DNA of 64,000 nucleotides from Muricea muricata (GCA_963855995.1 OY979731.1:434001-498000), one strand, 5' to 3'. Shown: positions 10,446 through 23,462, counted from the stretch's first letter. A program made the numbers and translations. The notes: generated by a model not told the origin, from the letters alone.

Positions 10446-11220
10446 ACTTAAATACTAACTTCCCGACGAAGGGCTATAGATCGCAACGTCGAATGCTGTT
10501 TATACAGTTCCAAGCAGTGAAAGATCCTATGTATTTCTGTGCTTTTCATTGCACCACCAACACTTGCAATGTTATTTCGTGATTTTAATTTTTATTGACA
10601 TAAAACTGACCAAACAAAGAAAAAGGAAACGGCAAAATAATAATAAAACTTGCATTTACTTTATCTTTGAATCGTTGTTGGCTTCTTTAGACTCGCTTTA
10701 TCATGCTGTTCATGGTTTCAACAAGTTGGCATTCTCTCTTCATAGAACATCACGCCTGTCCAGTAAATAACAAGCTCACTCATATCCAGTCAACCATAAT
10801 AAAATAAGGAAAAAATAATAATGTTACAAAAATTTCAAAATATTGAAAACTATACGGAAAATTTTATTTTAAATGTCTAAAATGAACAAACCGTACATTG
10901 TTATAACATTTGCATCTTGACATCTTTTGATGGACACGGCTGGTGATTCACTTCTTAGGTCGATATCAACTCTTTCCCGTCTTGTTCTCTCATTGGTTGG
11001 TGGTTGGTGTACTCACTTTTACCCGGCATCTTTTGAAAAATAAACAATTACGATGTTTAGAAAACTGTTTACAAGATAAGCAAAGAAAACTACGTTAACT
11101 AGCATTAGAGAGGATTAAGTCACTATTTACTGATAGATAACCACTGAGGCCAAAGGCATTATTCCATATATTGCAGCCATTGCGAAGGACTGTCACGCCT
11201 GTCACCCTTACCAGGAATTA
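10446..11220. other. Spacer between the two palindrome copies
   Basis: AT-rich sequence with one 73-codon plus-strand frame at 10549-10770 that has no recognisable motif. I see no repeat family or splice-consistent exon. Confidence 0.4.
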
Positions 11221-11284
11221 GACTGTAGTTTACTAACTATACTTAGTGTATTTCAACTGGTGCACATTTATTTTGCTGCAGGAA

Positions 11285-11706
11285 TTCTAGTCTGTCTACC
11301 TTAGTGGTAGACTAGAGTTACGTTAGTTAACTAAGGTAAAGTCACCGTGACTCTGCCTTAGTTAACTAACGTAACACTAGTCTACCACTAAGGTAGACAG
11401 CTAGAGGTACCTTAGCCAACTAAGTTAACTCTAGTATACCAACTATAGTAAACTAGAGTTACCTTCTGGGCATGTCAGTTAGACTTAACTACCTAACGGT
11501 AACCGTAAATACCCACTATTATTTTAAATTTAGTATACATACCCTACTAACTATACTAAGTATGGTCAGTGTATATCAGCTAACGCACCATCTTCATCTT
11601 CATGGCTCCAGGAATTGAACCTGAAAACCTAATTAGGTCCACTCTAATTAGGTGCCTCCAGGGCCATTTTTTGTGAAAACTTAGTAATAAGGTTACATGC
11701 GTGACA
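11285..11706. mobile_element. Half copy of the compound foldback element
   Basis: It contains one diverged sub-palindrome (about 11285-11507) around GTCACCGTGACT, followed by a single outer arm ending GGTTACATGCGTGACATAA. It therefore equals the right half of the element at 9125-10445. The left outer arm is absent. Substitutions relative to the complete element, such as a changed core half, indicate an older copy. Confidence 0.8.
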
Positions 11707-11875
11707 TAACAAAACATACTTGTACATACAGCTATGTCAATACATTGGTAATCCTAGGAGACAAAACCAATGTCACTATAGTGATCATGTTACACGCGGC
11801 AATGCTAATGCAAATATTAACTTTAACTAGAATCATTCGAGTGTTGATAGGGGAGCCAAAGTTTGGATGGTTTTC

Positions 11876-12002
11876 TTATCGCTTGACCAGGACATGTTTC
11901 ATGAGAGTTGATGAGAGTTGACAAGCGAGAGTTTGTATGAGAGTTTTCTCAACTCTCATGTCCTGGTCAAACGAGAACAAGACTTGCATGAGAGTTGAGA
12001 AG
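11876..12002. repeat. 87-bp minisatellite, locus 1
   Basis: About 1.4 copies of a unit containing GACCAGGACATG, GTTGATGAGAGTTGACAAGC and GAGAGTTTGTATGAGAGTTT. The same unit is tandemly repeated at 41976-42272, 52008-52283 and 53652-53992. Confidence 0.8.
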
Positions 12003-12693
12003 TGATGATCTCACCCAGGAAGAAATGTATATGTCAACCTATTTCAACCAGGAAGTCTTAATGAAAGTGATTTGAATGTACAGTGTGAATTGTTTCTTAT
12101 CTACAGGTCTTTAAAAGAATTAAAATTAATGACTATTTAATCTTCCACGGTGATACTGTTTGCTGTAAAGTCAAAATTTATCATACATCATGTTCAAATC
12201 AAAACACTGTAACCAAGGAAACCGATATAAACAATGCACGCACAATTTTTCTCACTGCTCACAAAATTCAGCCGTCACTCCAGGTTATCTACGATCAGTA
12301 AATATTAGATGCTGGCACTGATTGGACGAGTGATTTAAATTTCTATTTTTTCCAGGTTTGCTTTGCGCGTCGATAATGGCATTATTAGCAAAATCTCAGC
12401 TACTTCTAAGAGATTTACGAGTAAATATTGATATAGAATATATTAACATCTTAAATTTGATTTTTGCATAATTTGCGCCCTAATTACCACGGTCGGACAG
12501 CGGTTAACAGCCAAACAGGGGGGGGGGAGGTCAATCTAATTTCAAAACAAGTTTCAATTTACGATATTTGCAAGTTTACATCATTACAAAGCAACTGTAA
12601 TAAAATTACGTTCATTTATAAACAAATTTTTTTACAAAGAATATTTTTTGGGGGTGTTGTGCGGTACATATCATGTGAGTATCCTGTTGCAAA
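12003..12693. other. Upstream region of the deubiquitinase gene
   Basis: About 690 bases preceding the start codon at 12694. A G-run sits near 12522. No TATA motif or consensus first-exon donor could be assigned, and an 86-codon frame at 12464-12724 overlaps the true start in another phase and is not called. Confidence 0.35.
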
Positions 12694-15600
12694 ATGGAAA
12701 CGTGTCCCCATATCCGTGGTTTAGAAAGTGTCAAGAATGAAGCTCTACGAGCCCCGCGAATGTGGTCTTGTATTGATTGTGGGACAACGGAATCAGTCTG
12801 GGTGAGTGGTGATTTTTGGTAAGGCTTGTAACCGTGCAGGAATTGCTCATAGATATGTGGCTAAATGATCAGAATTTTCCAGAGTAGTTTATTAAACAAA
12901 TTGTGTTATGTAACCTACATATAAACCTATAATGTCAACCACTTATTACGTCATCCTTAAAATTACGTAACCTTAGAAATGGTTACATTTTGAGGGAAAA
13001 TCATGGAAAAGACAGACCCGTTATTGCAAAGTGCAAAAATTGTTGTCGTTGACTGGCTAGCTACGGCAAGCCTGCGTGGAAATTTCTGATGAGTTTCTGA
13101 GTGTCCCATATCTCTCTCATATTTGATTCATGTGTGACACAAGGAATGGATGTGTTTAAAGGGACAGGGTTTAATCTCAACCCAGGCCGGCAAGATTGCC
13201 CATGGGAGGAAGACAGAGTACCAGGAGAAAACCAACAACCAAGCATTGACACATTAGTGTCACTAGTCTGAAGTGAGGATCAAACCAACCATCCCAGAGG
13301 TGAAAGGTGCTGGCTCTGACAATTGTATCTTGGATATCTCTTGTAATTCACTGAAGATTTTTTGTATCATTTTCTATAGGCTTGTTTGCAATGCAGTCAC
13401 ATAGCATGTGGAAGGTATGTGCATTTTATCTTGAATAGTTTATTTTTCATAATTCACCGAAGCAAAAAAGATGGTGACATGTCAACTTTACCAGAATGCA
13501 TTGCGGGTATCTAGTAAGAATACCTGGAAAAAGATGACAAAAAGAAAAGCTAATGGATTGAAATTTTAACACAAGTGTGAAAATAACCGATTGTTTCTGT
13601 CTGTTCTTCAAAAGACATACATTTGCCTTTTTAAATGATTTCATACCGCCATGCATTCTGGTAAAATTGACATTCACCATCCTTTTTGCTACAGTGAATT
13701 CACACGCCATTTCACCAATACTTTAGAAGACATTAATCTGGTTTCTTCTCTTTGTTTTTACAATCTCACTGCATATTTTTGCCATATGCCCTCCAAAGTC
13801 TGAGAGTAATGGATCACTGCAAAATGTGACTATTTGTTATTGTCATCTAATATTTCATTTTTCTGCATACTCTCACAGCACTAACACTATTTCCCTACCA
13901 CAGGTTTATACATGCCCATGCTGTCAATCATTTTACAGAGAAAGGGGTAATTTGGTAATTTTTACAAAGATAAATATTTGTAATTATGATTTTACATATC
14001 ATGCTATTATGCAAGATTTTTTTATATCATGGTAAGATTCAATTGATATTGAAGGAACTAGACTCAAACGGACATGACCACATAGCTTCAGTTGACAGAG
14101 CATTGGGTTAGCATTCTAAAGCTCTTAGGTTCGATTCCCACCTTGATCTTAGATTGGCATATCTGTAAGGTTGTCTGGTTTAGATATAAACTCAGATTAA
14201 CACCATTTGTAAATGTTTTTCACATCTTGTTTTTTAGCACCCATTAGCCTTGGAAATTAACAAAAAATACTTATATTGGTATGCTATGTTTAAAGGCTAC
14301 TTGTGGATATTAAATGTACCTTTAAAACAATTTGAAGTTCTGCTCAATTTATCTGTCTTAATTGATTTGTAATCATGTTTTAATGCTAAAATAGTTTGAA
14401 CTGTCTTTCCTTCTATACTGTGGCTGTGCTGTAGTTGTCAAAATTAAATCCTGAATTCACTTCAGTATTAAAAAGAAACTTACAACTTTGCACATTTAAT
14501 GTAAAATTGAACCATGTGTTTCAGCTACCAATGTGATAATTATGTGTTTAATGACAATTGCTATGGTGAGATAGCTCTATTACGAGAGACTTTGACAGAG
14601 ATAGAGACGCAAGTGTTTAATGAAAGCTTGACAAGAAGTGGTTGTATTATCAGAGGGCCAAGTACACCTGGCATACATGATGAAACTAAGTGAGTGACTG
14701 TACAACTATGTATATGTAAAAAAACTAGCTTTAATTTCATGGTACTGTCACATTCCAATCATTCTATGTCTAAATAACTTCCAGAAAGATTTTCTTAAGA
14801 AGATCTAGAGTCCATTTTGTGTAATATAAAAGAGAAGTGAACGTTTCACCCACCTAACTGCACCAAGATTTACAAGGGATAGCAAATTATCATGCTGAGT
14901 ATATTGATTACAAATTGAAGGATTTTGGTCTATGTTATAGAAGTGAAAAAGAACATGCAAAGATGGAAGACCAACAGTACACAGCTGTTTGTCACTGGAG
15001 GTAATCTTATTATGTCCCCATGGGTTGGTCTTACAGACTACATTGCTTCCCAATGCACATTTGTTGTAGTTTGAGGATCAAGCTATGCAAAAAACTATGG
15101 CCTGGCACAAAAGCTGATATTTCTCTGTTAGAGTAAACAGACTTTAATATCTTTTTGATTGTCTAGTACTAAGTGCTAATTAGTATTTTGAACTGTAATT
15201 AGATTGTCATGGTCAGTTATATGAGATTTCCTGAACATAAACTCTGCTGTGGGCGGAAACTAGTTAGATCATAAACTTTTTGCCTTCTTTTTCAGACTGA
15301 GTTTATTATCGAAAGTCTTTGCTGTAATTCAACAGAATGTTAAACTCAGCAAAGACGAAAAATTAAAACAACAGGTATGTACAGCAAATGCCTTAATTCC
15401 GAGCTAAGAAGCAATGGTTGAAACCCAGCTTGTTCAGACCTATGGCTACACTCAAGACTTTCCCGTTTTCTCGCGTGCCTCTGACCCATATCAACTGTGG
15501 AATGGCCTGTTGGAGAAATCCACTCAGCTAAAAGTGGGAAAGACAACATGTTTCAATATCTCATTGTGTTACTTGATTTTTCATGTCACATTTTAGTCGG

Positions 15601-18600
15601 ATGAAACAATGAACGAATCGTTTTCAGAAAGAGGTAGCTCTTTAACATTTCCTCTGTGTGTCATTTTCAGCTGATCTTTCTCAATCACGCTAATCATATA
15701 GACTGTAGCCAGACAAAGATATTGTTTGTTGACAGAACCGCCAAAGAAAAGACGTAAAGTTATCATTCCCGGAGTGACTGGGCTACGCAATCTTGGAAAT
15801 ACATGTTACATGAACTCTGTGTTGCAAGTATTAAGGTGAGAAATCACATCACTATGCAAAAACATTTCTTAGAAAAGGCGAGATTCTTATAACCGTGACA
15901 TTTTGGAACTGGATGCAGCTGTTGGTAAAAATAGTTACCAGGCGCGTTTTGAACAGTTATTACGCCCAGACTGTTCATTCTTATATAATTAAGAAATTTA
16001 TTGCAGAGAATATTCTGCCCATCACAACTCTTTGCAGAACTTTTTTTTTATTTTTTTAGTCACTTGCAGTTCTTCCGTCAATGTTTTCTCTTGTTAAACG
16101 TTATGAAGTCGCCTGATTCATTGCTCACGTCGACTCCGAAGAACTGCCGTTCACTGAGCGCTATCTATACAAGACAAACCACAGTCGAGTGTTACGAGGT
16201 TGATACTGCACCTCTAGGAAGATAAAACTGTTAGGTTTTCTCGTATGATAACACTGGATCAATCAGAGATATTCTTCTTGCACCTCTACGAAGAACAGAT
16301 TAGAACTGATAAAGCTATCCAGTATAAGTAAAGTTAGTTTAGTTTAGGTTTCCTCCTGTGGTAACACTGGATCAATAAGAGACGATCCTTACTGGACATC
16401 TAGGAGAACACTTTAGAACTGTACCATTTAAGATGTCTTTTATCTTTGATTTCAGCATGTCTCAATGCCGCTGCGTAAAGAACAGTCGTGGCCAAAAGAA
16501 AAACGAAAACTTGCGAACTCTATACTAGTGGAAAAAGATGGAATAAACTCGCCAAAAATGGACGATAATTCGAATGAAATAAGCAATGATAGTTCAATAA
16601 ACGAATCGAGTGATAGTGAACAAAATAAGAAAGTGTAAGACTCTTTGTAATTTAACGAAGACATTCCTACTTTCAATGGACAAAAAGCACGACATAGAAT
16701 CAAGTATTACACCTTGCAAACGAAGATCGAGTTTAATGGACTGCAAAAGAAACTAAATGAGATACTCCCATAGTTTTTAAATATCAATATCTGAGGAATA
16801 TGAATTTTTGTGTAGGTTTTTTAGCGACGAACTCCATGCACTGTTTAGAGTGATGTGGTCGGGGAAATGGGTAGGTTACCCTAATCTGACTGTTCTTCAA
16901 AATTCTTGATGCCTGTGTGGCGGACGTCGTTGATATATTTCATTCTAGAACGCATCTTTTTAGGCAATAGTTACACCGTTAGCAGTACTTCATGCCGTGT
17001 GGAAGTTAATTCCTTCATTTCTTGGCTATTCACAACACGATGCCCAGGAATTCCTTTGGTAAGCTCCCAGCTTAAATCAAATCCCATTATTTAAAGATTG
17101 GTTAGCCCTAACCCTGGGGAAATCCTACCACTTTAGCTCTTTACAAAACACAGAAATCTTATAGGTATGACAAAAAGCCTGATCTGACTGTATTCACGAA
17201 ACCCCCCAAATTATGAATTACTATAATTGCTCAATAAGCTAACCACGAAGGCAGAATTGCCTTGACAATGTATAGTTCTGCATACTAGAGATCCAATATT
17301 TTGTTTCTCTTTCAGTGAGGTACTGGAAAGGTTACAAACTGAGTTAGAAGAAGAATGTTCAATGAACTTTGATAGTCCAATAGCTGACCATATAAAACCA
17401 AAAGATATTTTACCAAATGTGTTTGAAGGAAAACTTATTAGCGAGGTAAACGCAGTATTTGAAACAACATTAGTTTGATAAGATTTTAAATGATGTTCAT
17501 GTTCTCTCTCAAGGTAATGTGTCATAACTGTAATAACGTGTCGAAATGTTGCGAACAGTTCTGGGATCTGTCGTTAGAGTTTCCAGATAGGTATGCTTGG
17601 ATATTTCTTATTTCTAATACATACGCTGGTAGGTACTGGTTTACTCTGACTGCGTTTATTTTTCAGGTATCAAGTACGGCCGAGATCGTCAAGAGGACGG
17701 CATCCTGCAAGGAGACCTTCAATAGATTCTTGTCATTTAACAGGTTCGAACTGAGCGGTTCTGTTTGTTTCTTTAGCGGAGAGTACGGTAATCATTCTTA
17801 CTCGTAGCTGTGAGCAAAGCTGAGTTACGAAGGACGCAGCTCAACCTGATCCAGTCGAAGGCTTTCTAAGGGCTCCTCTGACAGCCACCTTATGACTCGT
17901 GTCTGATCACGGAGCACGGCTGCGATGGAAGGATCAGTTAGGAGCTAATCTCAACCCAACCTGTCACCATTCCCTGTGGGAAGAAACCAGAGTACCTGGA
18001 GAAAACCAGCGACTTCCAAATAACTATCTCGCTTCCTATAAATGTCACTTTTAATTTGAGAATTCTTATCTTGTCAGAATTACTATCAAAGTTTACGCAA
18101 TGCGAAATGCTAGAGGGAAAAACATACAGATGTGAAAACTGTTTGGGTTCGTATAAAAACATATCTTGTCAATGCAATGCACCTGGATTAATATTTACAA
18201 ACGATTCTCGTTTGTATCTTTGTAGCGTCTTCGCCCGACTCACTACAGTTTGCGCAAAAACAACTTCAAATAGCCGAACTACCTGAGGTATACGATTTTG
18301 ACGTTAGAGAGACAATATAACAATTGTGTTACATTGGTATTGTCGTCTTGTCGTGTACCCAAGAATTTATTATCTTTTTCTTGTCTTTCAGATTCTTAGA
18401 TTACATTTGAAAAGATTTCGGTAAATGCTATTTGATTTTCATTGGTAGTGATGATAATAGAGTTTATTTATAACGATATTTAGCTGCAGCTAATAGTGTA
18501 TAAGGAGTAAGCACGCCTCTGACAGTCACGATATGACTCATGTCTGAACACGGAGCACAGCCACGATGGAAGGATCAGTTAGAAGCTAATCTCAACCCAG

Positions 18601-19879
18601 AGTACCCGGGAGAAACTGACCACAAATTTGATCACTGAAGTATACAGTATAGCACAGTAAAGTGATTAGGGATCATATAGGGATAATAAGAGATAATAAT
18701 TAGGGATCAATAATAGGGATAATAAGCGTTCATATTTATCGAAGGTTGCTCCAATGACTGGCCACACTCACATTTTGTTTTTAGTTGGTATTGCGATACT
18801 CGAGGCAAGATAGTTTCACATGTTCATTTTGATATGGAGCTCGATATGAGACCTTACTGTCATCAACTACACTTTCATTCTTATACCGAACAAGATTTCC
18901 TTTATCAACTATCTGGTGTCATTATTCATATGGGGACTGGGTAGGTTAACTATGGATAGAACTGTTAGTATATCCTACTCTATCACATCGTGAAAATGAT
19001 CACATTTCCCTTATCATTCATATGTTCTGTTATTCATACGAGGGTTAGGTATGTGAATTGTGGATAAAATTAGATGTACTGTACATATCCCTAGAAATCC
19101 CTTGTGGTATAATATATCAAATCTTATGAAATACCCTGGCGAATAAGATGCATATGGTTAAATGTTACTAATGCAAAAACTCTTTCCAACAGTTTCTACC
19201 CCTAGTGTGCGTTCCACGTTTTGTCCACATGGGCTTCACGTGCTCGTAACGGTTTCTTTTCTGTTCAATCTATATGTATGTTCTATAGATTTGACGCTGG
19301 GCATTACGTGGCGTATTGTTGGAATGAACAAGCAGGTTAGTTAAAAAATATGTTATTATCAATATTTCATAGCGCTTGTTCTCAGTTGAAACAAGTCTGG
19401 AACAGATTGTTGATGATGGTTACAAGTAGTTCTAACAAGACTAATACAGACTGTTCATAACACGTTGCTACGAACTTGTCATCATCTTGTTGACAACTTG
19501 TTGATGTTACCAGACTTTTTCCCAACATGTTTAGTAACTAATAAAACTCATATTAAATTGCAGCATTTACGAGTTGCTTTTTATCTCTTTCGAGTTTAAT
19601 ACCCCTGGTGTCATTGCTTTTTATGCCTTTCTGCAGCTGTTGAAAAACGTGGGCAGCGGTATCCCCCTTTCGTGCAAACGGTCCCTGATCGACCATCGCC
19701 AACACTATATATTTTATTTTCTAGGGAGCTGGGTGTATTATAATGACGCTAGGGTGTCTTTATGTTCCGAACAAGAAGTGATGAAATCACAAGCTTACAT
19801 TCTTCTCTACACAAGATGTAATGGACTGACTGCACAATCTAAACTGGTTGACAACTTAATTCTACCTAAAAGTCCTTAG
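12694..19879 (+). CDS. USP44-like: Ubiquitin carboxyl-terminal hydrolase, USP44/USP49 type
   Basis: A cysteine protease that removes ubiquitin, in vertebrates from histone H2B and mitotic targets. Exons: 12694-12801, 13380-13414, 13904-13946, 14238-14278, 14525-14689, 15296-15374, 15597-15633, 15736-15835, 16060-16198, 16456-16634, 16816-16870, 16964-17058, 17316-17445, 17514-17590, 17667-17743, 18078-18146, 18226-18287, 18392-18420, 18785-18940, 19289-19335, 19725-19879. All phases close, giving 625 residues; human USP49 is about 640. Residues 1-95 form the UBP zinc finger ([18 protein letters not shown]). The Cys box is [18 protein letters not shown], with nucleophile near residue 193. The His box is GHYVAYCW (His near 564), and Asp is in YYNDARVS (near 582). 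PPKKRRKV just before the Cys box resembles a nuclear localisation signal. The exon 9 donor (GAG|GTTGAT) is weak. USP44 and USP49 cannot be told apart here. Confidence 0.95.
13459..13692. mobile_element. MITE family A, copy 3 (deubiquitinase intron 2)
   Basis: The ends are GAAGCAAAAAAGATGG and CCATCCTTTTTGCTAC, with inner motifs TTTACCAGAATGCATTGCGG and CCATGCATTCTGGTAAAA. It lies between exons ending at 13414 and starting at 13904. Confidence 0.85.
14055..14190 (+). repeat. tRNA-derived SINE, copy 1
   Basis: GGAACTAGACTCAAACGG leads into a tRNA-like head with an A-box-like segment (CATAGCTTCAGTTGACAGAG) and a B box (GGTTCGATTCC). Related copies lie at 20410-20545 (+) and 62985-63118 (-), all preceded by an AACTAGA motif. 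Degenerate stems argue against a working tRNA gene. It lies in intron 3 of the deubiquitinase gene. Confidence 0.7.
16205..16427 (+). repeat. 114-bp tandem repeat array filling a deubiquitinase intron
   Basis: Two degenerate units carry CTATCCAGTATAAGTAAAGT, AGTTTAGGTTTCCTCCTG and ACACTGGATCAATAAGAG. The array starts about six bases after the exon ending at 16198 and stops about 28 bases before the exon starting at 16456, so the intron is almost entirely repeat. Confidence 0.85.
17806..18030 (+). repeat. SINE-like dispersed repeat
   Basis: Characteristic strings are TACGAAGGACGCAGCTCAAC, CCTTATGACTCGTGTCTGAT and GATGGAAGGATCAGTTAGGA, with a tail of CCAGAGTACCTGGAGAAAAC. Further copies lie at 18505-18622, 20768-20930, 29740-29915 and 62083-62310, and on the minus strand at 27358-27447. 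Tail-only fragments lie at 4138-4245, 13150-13260 and 22145-22290. No tRNA head is evident. This copy is in deubiquitinase intron 15. Confidence 0.75.
18505..18622 (+). repeat. SINE-like dispersed repeat, partial copy
   Basis: It contains CGGAGCACAGCCACGATGGA and AGTTAGAAGCTAATCTCAAC, then jumps to the tail AGAGTACCCGGGAGAAAC, so part of the middle is deleted. It lies in deubiquitinase intron 18. Confidence 0.7.
19572..19660. repeat. Dispersed repeat of about 85 bp, pair with 21578-21660
   Basis: TTTTTATCTCTTTCGAGTTT and TATGCCTTTCTGCAGCTGTT here match TTTTTATCTCTAGCGAGTTC and TATGCCTTTCTGCCGCAGTT at 21578-21660 in the same orientation. This copy lies in the last intron of the deubiquitinase gene. 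Confidence 0.6.
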
Positions 19880-20409
19880 ACTACCATAGTCCAAAATATT
19901 GTGTTGCTTGTCGCTAGTGTTATAGGATATATGTTGTGATAAGTTTCTACTGAAATTATTTTTGATACGATGTAAATGTGTGATTTTCAAATATGAAAAT
20001 TTGAATAGTATTTTCGATGGCATGTTATAATTTTGTGTTTGCGTGCACCAGGATTCATCTATGTCTTAGTGTATGTACTCTGGTTGTGATTCATCGTTAC
20101 TCGCGGATTTACCGAAGCGGCTATTGCTTGATTGATAGAGGTTTCCTACGGTTTAACGTCTCTAGACGAAAATACGCGAAGGGCTTGTTAACGTAAAGCT
20201 GCCCTTTCTCCTGAATTATTTGATGCCCTTGAGTGAACGAGCGACGAAGGTTTGACCCATGGCCCGCCCCCAGATTGAAAGACGATACTGGTGGCCAGAA
20301 AACAACACATGCTGGGGTAAAAGATGAAAGCACAACGCCAGAACATAACGCCAACACAAAATAAAATCATGACTACATTCGTTGCCATCACGTTACGTTG
20401 GTTAGATTA

Positions 20410-20545
20410 CGTTGCCATCACAAGAACTAGACTCAATTTCGAAACACACACACATGAACCAACTAGAGTCACTAGACAGCGTGACTCAGCCGGCAGAGCA
20501 TTGGGCGCTAGAATTCCACCGTTTTTCAGCTTAGATCAAGATTCA
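20410..20545 (+). repeat. tRNA-derived SINE, copy 2 (degenerate)
   Basis: AAGAACTAGACTCAATTTCG leads to GACTCAGCCGGCAGAGCATT, matching the A-box region of copy 1. The B box is lost. Confidence 0.6.
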
Positions 20546-20767
20546 AATATTAAACCCAGTGTATATATATTCGAGAGTAACAAGGCAAATATCATAATCT
20601 ATATTTAAAACTCAAGGTGCTTATAAAAACATACACAATTTTGTTACGCAGCTTGAGCTTTGAAACCCACCAAGGGAGATTGTGGATTAAAGATAAAAAA
20701 CGCTCAAAGCCAAAGCACTTGACAGTGTTAAAAGATGTTTGGTTGGTAGGAATGTGGTAATTATCTT

Positions 20768-20930
20768 TGCTCGTGGCTGAGAGAGACCTGAGATGAATTA
20801 CGAAGGACGCAGCTCAACCTGATCCAGTGATCCAGTCGAAGGCTTTCTGACAGCCACCTTACGTCTCATGTCTGAAACGGAATACAGCTACAATGGAAGG
20901 TCAGTTAGAAGCTAATCTTAACCCAGCCTC
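20768..20930 (+). repeat. SINE-like dispersed repeat
   Basis: It contains TTACGAAGGACGCAGCTCAA and CTACAATGGAAGGTCAGTTA with an internal duplication of GATCCAGT. It is the same family as 17806-18030. Confidence 0.7.
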
Positions 20931-23359
20931 AACATTGATTTCATGGACGTTCTGGATAATTGTCACGAGTTTCATGCGAGAATCCATTCTTTGTATGTCG
21001 TTTCGTAAGTATAGTTATATATCAAAACAAAAAGGCTTGTATACTGGACGGTCTGAGCTGCAAGCAATTCCTGGAACTTCATAGCAAAATATGTCAACAC
21101 TACGTGGTCATGTGTTAATCTTCACACCGCATGTCCAGCGTTGAAATAGTTTCACGAACATGCCCTGTCCTGTATTGAGATCAATAAGTCGCGCAGACAT
21201 CTGGTGTTTACAAAGATATTTAAATATGTTTTGAAATGTTAGTTAAATACCAGAAGAAATTCCAAGTACAAACAAATAAGCAAGTGTAAGGGTCTATAGA
21301 TCAGAATTTCTTAAACTATACTTGCACCCTTCTAAACTGTAAATCTGTTATGCAAGATTATAACATTAATGTTGGTGAAGTAAATGTTGTTAGAACGCAG
21401 AAATTCTGTGCTGATTGTCTATGTAGGAAAATCAATTACCAAAACTAAAGCTTTTCACTATGCTTTAATTAAAACTGGTCTGTTACAGTTCTGGGGTCGG
21501 CTGATTGTCGCGAACTTCCCAAACACGTTCAAGCAGTAAGTGAGGGAAAAGTTCACCATTTTCGAATCAAAGTCATGACCTTTTTATCTCTAGCGAGTTC
21601 AATATCACTGGTGTCTTTGCTTTTATGCCTTTCTGCCGCAGTTGAAAACGTCGATCCATGTTTCATTAGAACATTAGCGCTCCAAGTACGGATCTGTACA
21701 GCGCCTAGCTCATTAACCAATTTTAACACGCATTATATATAGTGCGTGTCAAGTGCACATGCGTGATTTAGTTTGCATAATCTGCGCAAAATATTCTACG
21801 CGACTTTCTCACGTGCTTATTTACATACTTGTTGTTCTCTAAATATATACCTATGTTTTGCTCTATGGTATTGCTTCGTTGTATATTTCTCAATATTGGA
21901 CGGAATCATGAATACCTACTTAACTAACGGCTTAATACACTTGAGGAATTTGCTGATGTGTAAGAGCCATCCACTGGCGTGGCATTGGCCTTGCAGCTAG
22001 CGTTTGTTCTCATTTGTCATCTGTTATGGGGACCACTTAAAAAACTGTGATTGAGGTAGTTTAGTCGCTGTTATTTGCAGATGAACGTAGGGAAGTTTTT
22101 CTATGGATGCCTGTGACAGCTCAATAGCACAACTGTCATGACGTGGGCTCAATCCCAACCCACTCAGACAACATTCCCCCGGCGCGAGGAAATCAGAATA
22201 CTCGAAGAAAACTAAGACTTTCGGTACAGAGTTCATTGACTCTTTTCACATGAGTGTCACGAGTCTGAACTTTGGATCAAAGCTACAATCCCAATGCTGT
22301 TTGCTCTGACTGATTGCGTCAACAAACAGTCGCTGTAATACATCAAGTCAAGTGTAACACATGCTTACTAATAATAATACAACTATTTTACGGTGCAGGT
22401 GAACAGATAAACTGCCATTTACTCGCTGTCAATCTCGCTTACTTACATTACATGCTGACATCATTAACGTCACAATCACAGACTGTTATAAGCCTATCCT
22501 TATCAATACTAGAATTGAACGAAAAATATCATATCTATACTAGAATTGAACAAAAAATGTGACTGCTGCTATTAGATCAGTTCAGTAAGCTAGTTTTTTA
22601 AGTGAGTTTCTTTGCTACATGTTGAAATATGTTTCATGCGAAAATTATATTTAGTTTGACCCCGATGTCACTATATGGATTGTTCAAGCACTTCACATCA
22701 ACACTTCGCCAATATCAACTACTTTACTCATGCACGAGACATGTCTTAACATGTTCCGAGATTTCAACACTGCATGCCAGCGCTCTCGTTGGCTCCTGGT
22801 GATTCATGATAACAGTATGGTATAGACAATGCATACGCGTGCAAATGGTGTGTTAAACAGGCTTTATTATATATTCTGTGAGGGTGGAAACCAGATTAAT
22901 ATGATAAAACAATGACTAGCCATGTGACCGAATAAGTTCCTTGTATGCTTTGCATGATGAATATAATTCTGAGTGTATATTGTTTTCCTTAGCATTGATG
23001 AAAGATGATCCGAGCTTACCGATCGAAATGTTTTAAATATTTAACGCTTTAAATTTAAGAAGCAAAATCTTGTGGGCAACTAAATACATTAATGTTCTTT
23101 CTAGGTTGAAATATTTGAACTTAGGTGCTCAGCAAATACATAGAGTATTGATATGCATATTTTATCCACCGTTATTACACTAAATAAAGGGCTTTAAACA
23201 AACCCCTACTTAATTTAAGAGGCTTGTCAAACACATCGCACAGATTACACGAGAAGCAAACAAGAACTATATATAGTAAAACTAAGACAATCAAGGCTCA
23301 TTTTAGAAACAATCCCAAGGAATAACATCCGATAACTTCAAATACTTGTTCAACTTTAC

Positions 23360-23462
23360 CTTTGTAGTTCGTACAGCAAACTTTGCACCAGTCCCCTTGC
23401 TTCATGTTTGCCAGTTGTCTCAAAAAAGGTTCAACACACATTTTTGTAAGCATCGCTTCTTC
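23360..23462 (-). CDS. Candidate internal exon of an unknown minus-strand gene
   Basis: On the minus strand, GATTTCTTACAG precedes a 103-base open stretch followed by GTAAAG, so both splice borders look real. It encodes 34 residues including EEAMLTKMC, FLRQLANMKQGDWCKVCC and TNYK, ending in phase 1. Only this frame is open. The Cys-rich WCKVCC part could be structural, but no family is recognised. I could not find a phase-compatible partner exon with confidence. Exon-like stretches on the same strand near 24110-24180 and 26110-26187 may or may not belong to it. Confidence 0.35.

Larger units (their letters stand above)
19880..23359. other. Intergenic stretch with repeats, no supported gene
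   Basis: It holds a degenerate tRNA-derived SINE at 20410-20545, a SINE-like repeat at 20768-20930, the second copy of the 85-bp repeat at 21578-21660 and a tail fragment near 22145-22290. The 78- and 67-codon minus-strand frames at 20121-20391 overlap in different phases and show no motif. No canonical AATAAA follows the deubiquitinase stop within 200 bases. Confidence 0.45.
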
